Source: Acidobacteriota bacterium (GTDB lineage: Bacteria > Acidobacteriota > Polarisedimenticolia > QHYA01). Taken from it: DNA of 6,019 nucleotides. The first letter of the stretch is position 1, and each line of letters begins with the position of its first letter. A program made the translations under genes and the position numbers. Where the stretch lies: positions 1 to 6,019 of the forward strand of contig QHYA01000049.1 of NCBI GenBank assembly GCA_003223995.1, in the 5' to 3' direction. The notes beneath the pieces are model-generated. The model searched no databases and was not told the DNA's origin. It was given only the letters and a program-made list of their open reading frames with translations. Positions 5,544 to 6,019 of the stretch are shown piece after piece.

Positions 5544-6019
5544 TCAATTGGCTCCGTCCTGTCCCGGCGGCCGCGGTTCCGCTACCCAGACCCTATTCTT
5601 TCCCTCCGTCTTGATCCTCCGCATCGCGGCATCCGCGCTCGCCAGCAGCTCCTCGGCGGTTGAAGCGTGCACCGGATAGGCGGCCAGTCCCAGGGAGGCG
5701 GTCAGGTTCACTCCTCCTCCGATCTCCGCCTGCAGGAAAGGGCGGGCCGAGATCTCGGCCCGGACACGCTCCGCCACCTCGAGGGCCCCCTGAATGTCGG
5801 TCTCGGGGAGAATGATGCAGAACTCGTCCCCACCGAAGCGAAAGAGCTTGTCGATCCGCCGCGTCGAGCCGCTCACGCGGTGGGCGACCTCCTTCAGGAC
5901 CAGGCTTCCCATGTTGTGTCCGTAGGCGCTGTTGACTGCTTTCAGGTCATCGAGATCGAGGAAGATCAACGACAGCGGCGTTCGGAACCGCCGCGCGCGG
6001 GCGGCTTCCTGGGCAAGGA
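5544..6019 (-). CDS. GGDEF domain cyclic-dinucleotide synthase, C-terminal fragment (possible Hypr type)
   Basis: This is the C-terminal 157 residues of a larger protein; its N-terminus, presumably a sensor or receiver domain, lies beyond the right edge. The visible part begins LAQEAARARRFRTPLS and covers nearly a whole GGDEF domain. Metal-binding Asp21 is in FLDLDDLK, guanine-contacting Asn29 in AVNS, and His34 in YGHNMGS. The active-site motif is RFGGDEF (GGDEF at 62-66, bases 5834-5820). An inhibitory-site RxxD (RRID, 53-56) lies exactly five residues before GGDEF. The C-terminal helix is SADAAMRRIKTEGKNRV. GGDEF enzymes normally join two GTP into c-di-GMP. Here the residue equivalent to guanine-selecting Asp344 of PleD is Ser38 (codon 5906-5904), as reported in the Hypr subgroup (Geobacter GacA and relatives) that can also use ATP and make 3',3'-cGAMP. 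Activity as a cyclase is likely because catalytic residues are intact; the product is inference. The stop is TGA at 5546-5544. Confidence 0.93.
   Translation of the reverse strand, partial: LAQEAARARRFRTPLSLIFLDLDDLKAVNSAYGHNMGSLVLKEVAHRVSGSTRRIDKLFRFGGDEFCIILPETDIQGALEVAERVRAEISARPFLQAEIGGGVNLTASLGLAAYPVHASTAEELLASADAAMRRIKTEGKNRVWVAEPRPPGQDGAN

Noticed and set aside
1..6019. tRNA, rRNA, CRISPR array, insertion sequence, attachment site or toxin-antitoxin pair
   Set aside because: I searched both strands by eye and found no tRNA-like ends and arms, no regularly spaced direct repeats, no transposase or integrase motifs, and no small paired ORFs with RBS. Nearly the whole window is accounted for by seven housekeeping or signalling genes.

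Overview
The window is a GC-rich piece of bacterial chromosome in which every credible gene lies on the minus strand, so the genes read from right (6019) to left (1). Lnt and a membrane-anchored SPOR protein point to a Gram-negative (diderm) cell. The HrcA system, high GC and a GGDEF enzyme with a serine typical of the Hypr subgroup fit Acidobacteriota or the former Deltaproteobacteria (Myxococcota, Desulfobacterota, Bdellovibrionota). That placement is inference and low confidence; no 16S rRNA or other direct taxonomic marker is present.

Layout in transcription order: (1) the C-terminal catalytic part of a GGDEF cyclic-dinucleotide synthase, cut by the right edge (6019-5544); (2) a 55-nt gap with two small GC hairpins; (3) a single-pass inner-membrane protein with a C-terminal peptidoglycan-binding SPOR domain (5488-4868); (4) lnt, apolipoprotein N-acyltransferase (4841-3324), 26 nt downstream; (5) a 155-nt non-coding stretch with several inverted repeats that ends in a ribosome binding site; (6) prfB, peptide chain release factor 2 (3168-2064), carrying the classic +1 programmed frameshift at an in-frame UGA codon 26; (7) a short intergenic region with a sigma70-like promoter overlapped by a degenerate CIRCE-like operator; (8) the heat-shock genes hrcA (1971-919), grpE (922-161) and the first 57 codons of dnaK (173-1), which overlap one another by 4 and 13 nt.

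Functionally there are two blocks. The right-hand block concerns the envelope and second-messenger signalling: nucleotide cyclase, SPOR protein, lipoprotein maturation. The left-hand block is protein synthesis and folding: RF2, then the HrcA-controlled DnaK machine. Two feedback loops are visible. RF2 limits its own synthesis through the UGA frameshift site, and HrcA probably represses its own operon through the CIRCE-like palindrome at the end of prfB.

The most interesting observation is in the GGDEF domain. The motif and the inhibitory RxxD site are intact, but the guanine-selecting Asp (PleD D344) is replaced by Ser, the signature substitution of Hypr GGDEF enzymes that make 3',3'-cGAMP. 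Otherwise the window holds well-known housekeeping genes, and I see no clear new system, mobile element, CRISPR array, tRNA or rRNA.
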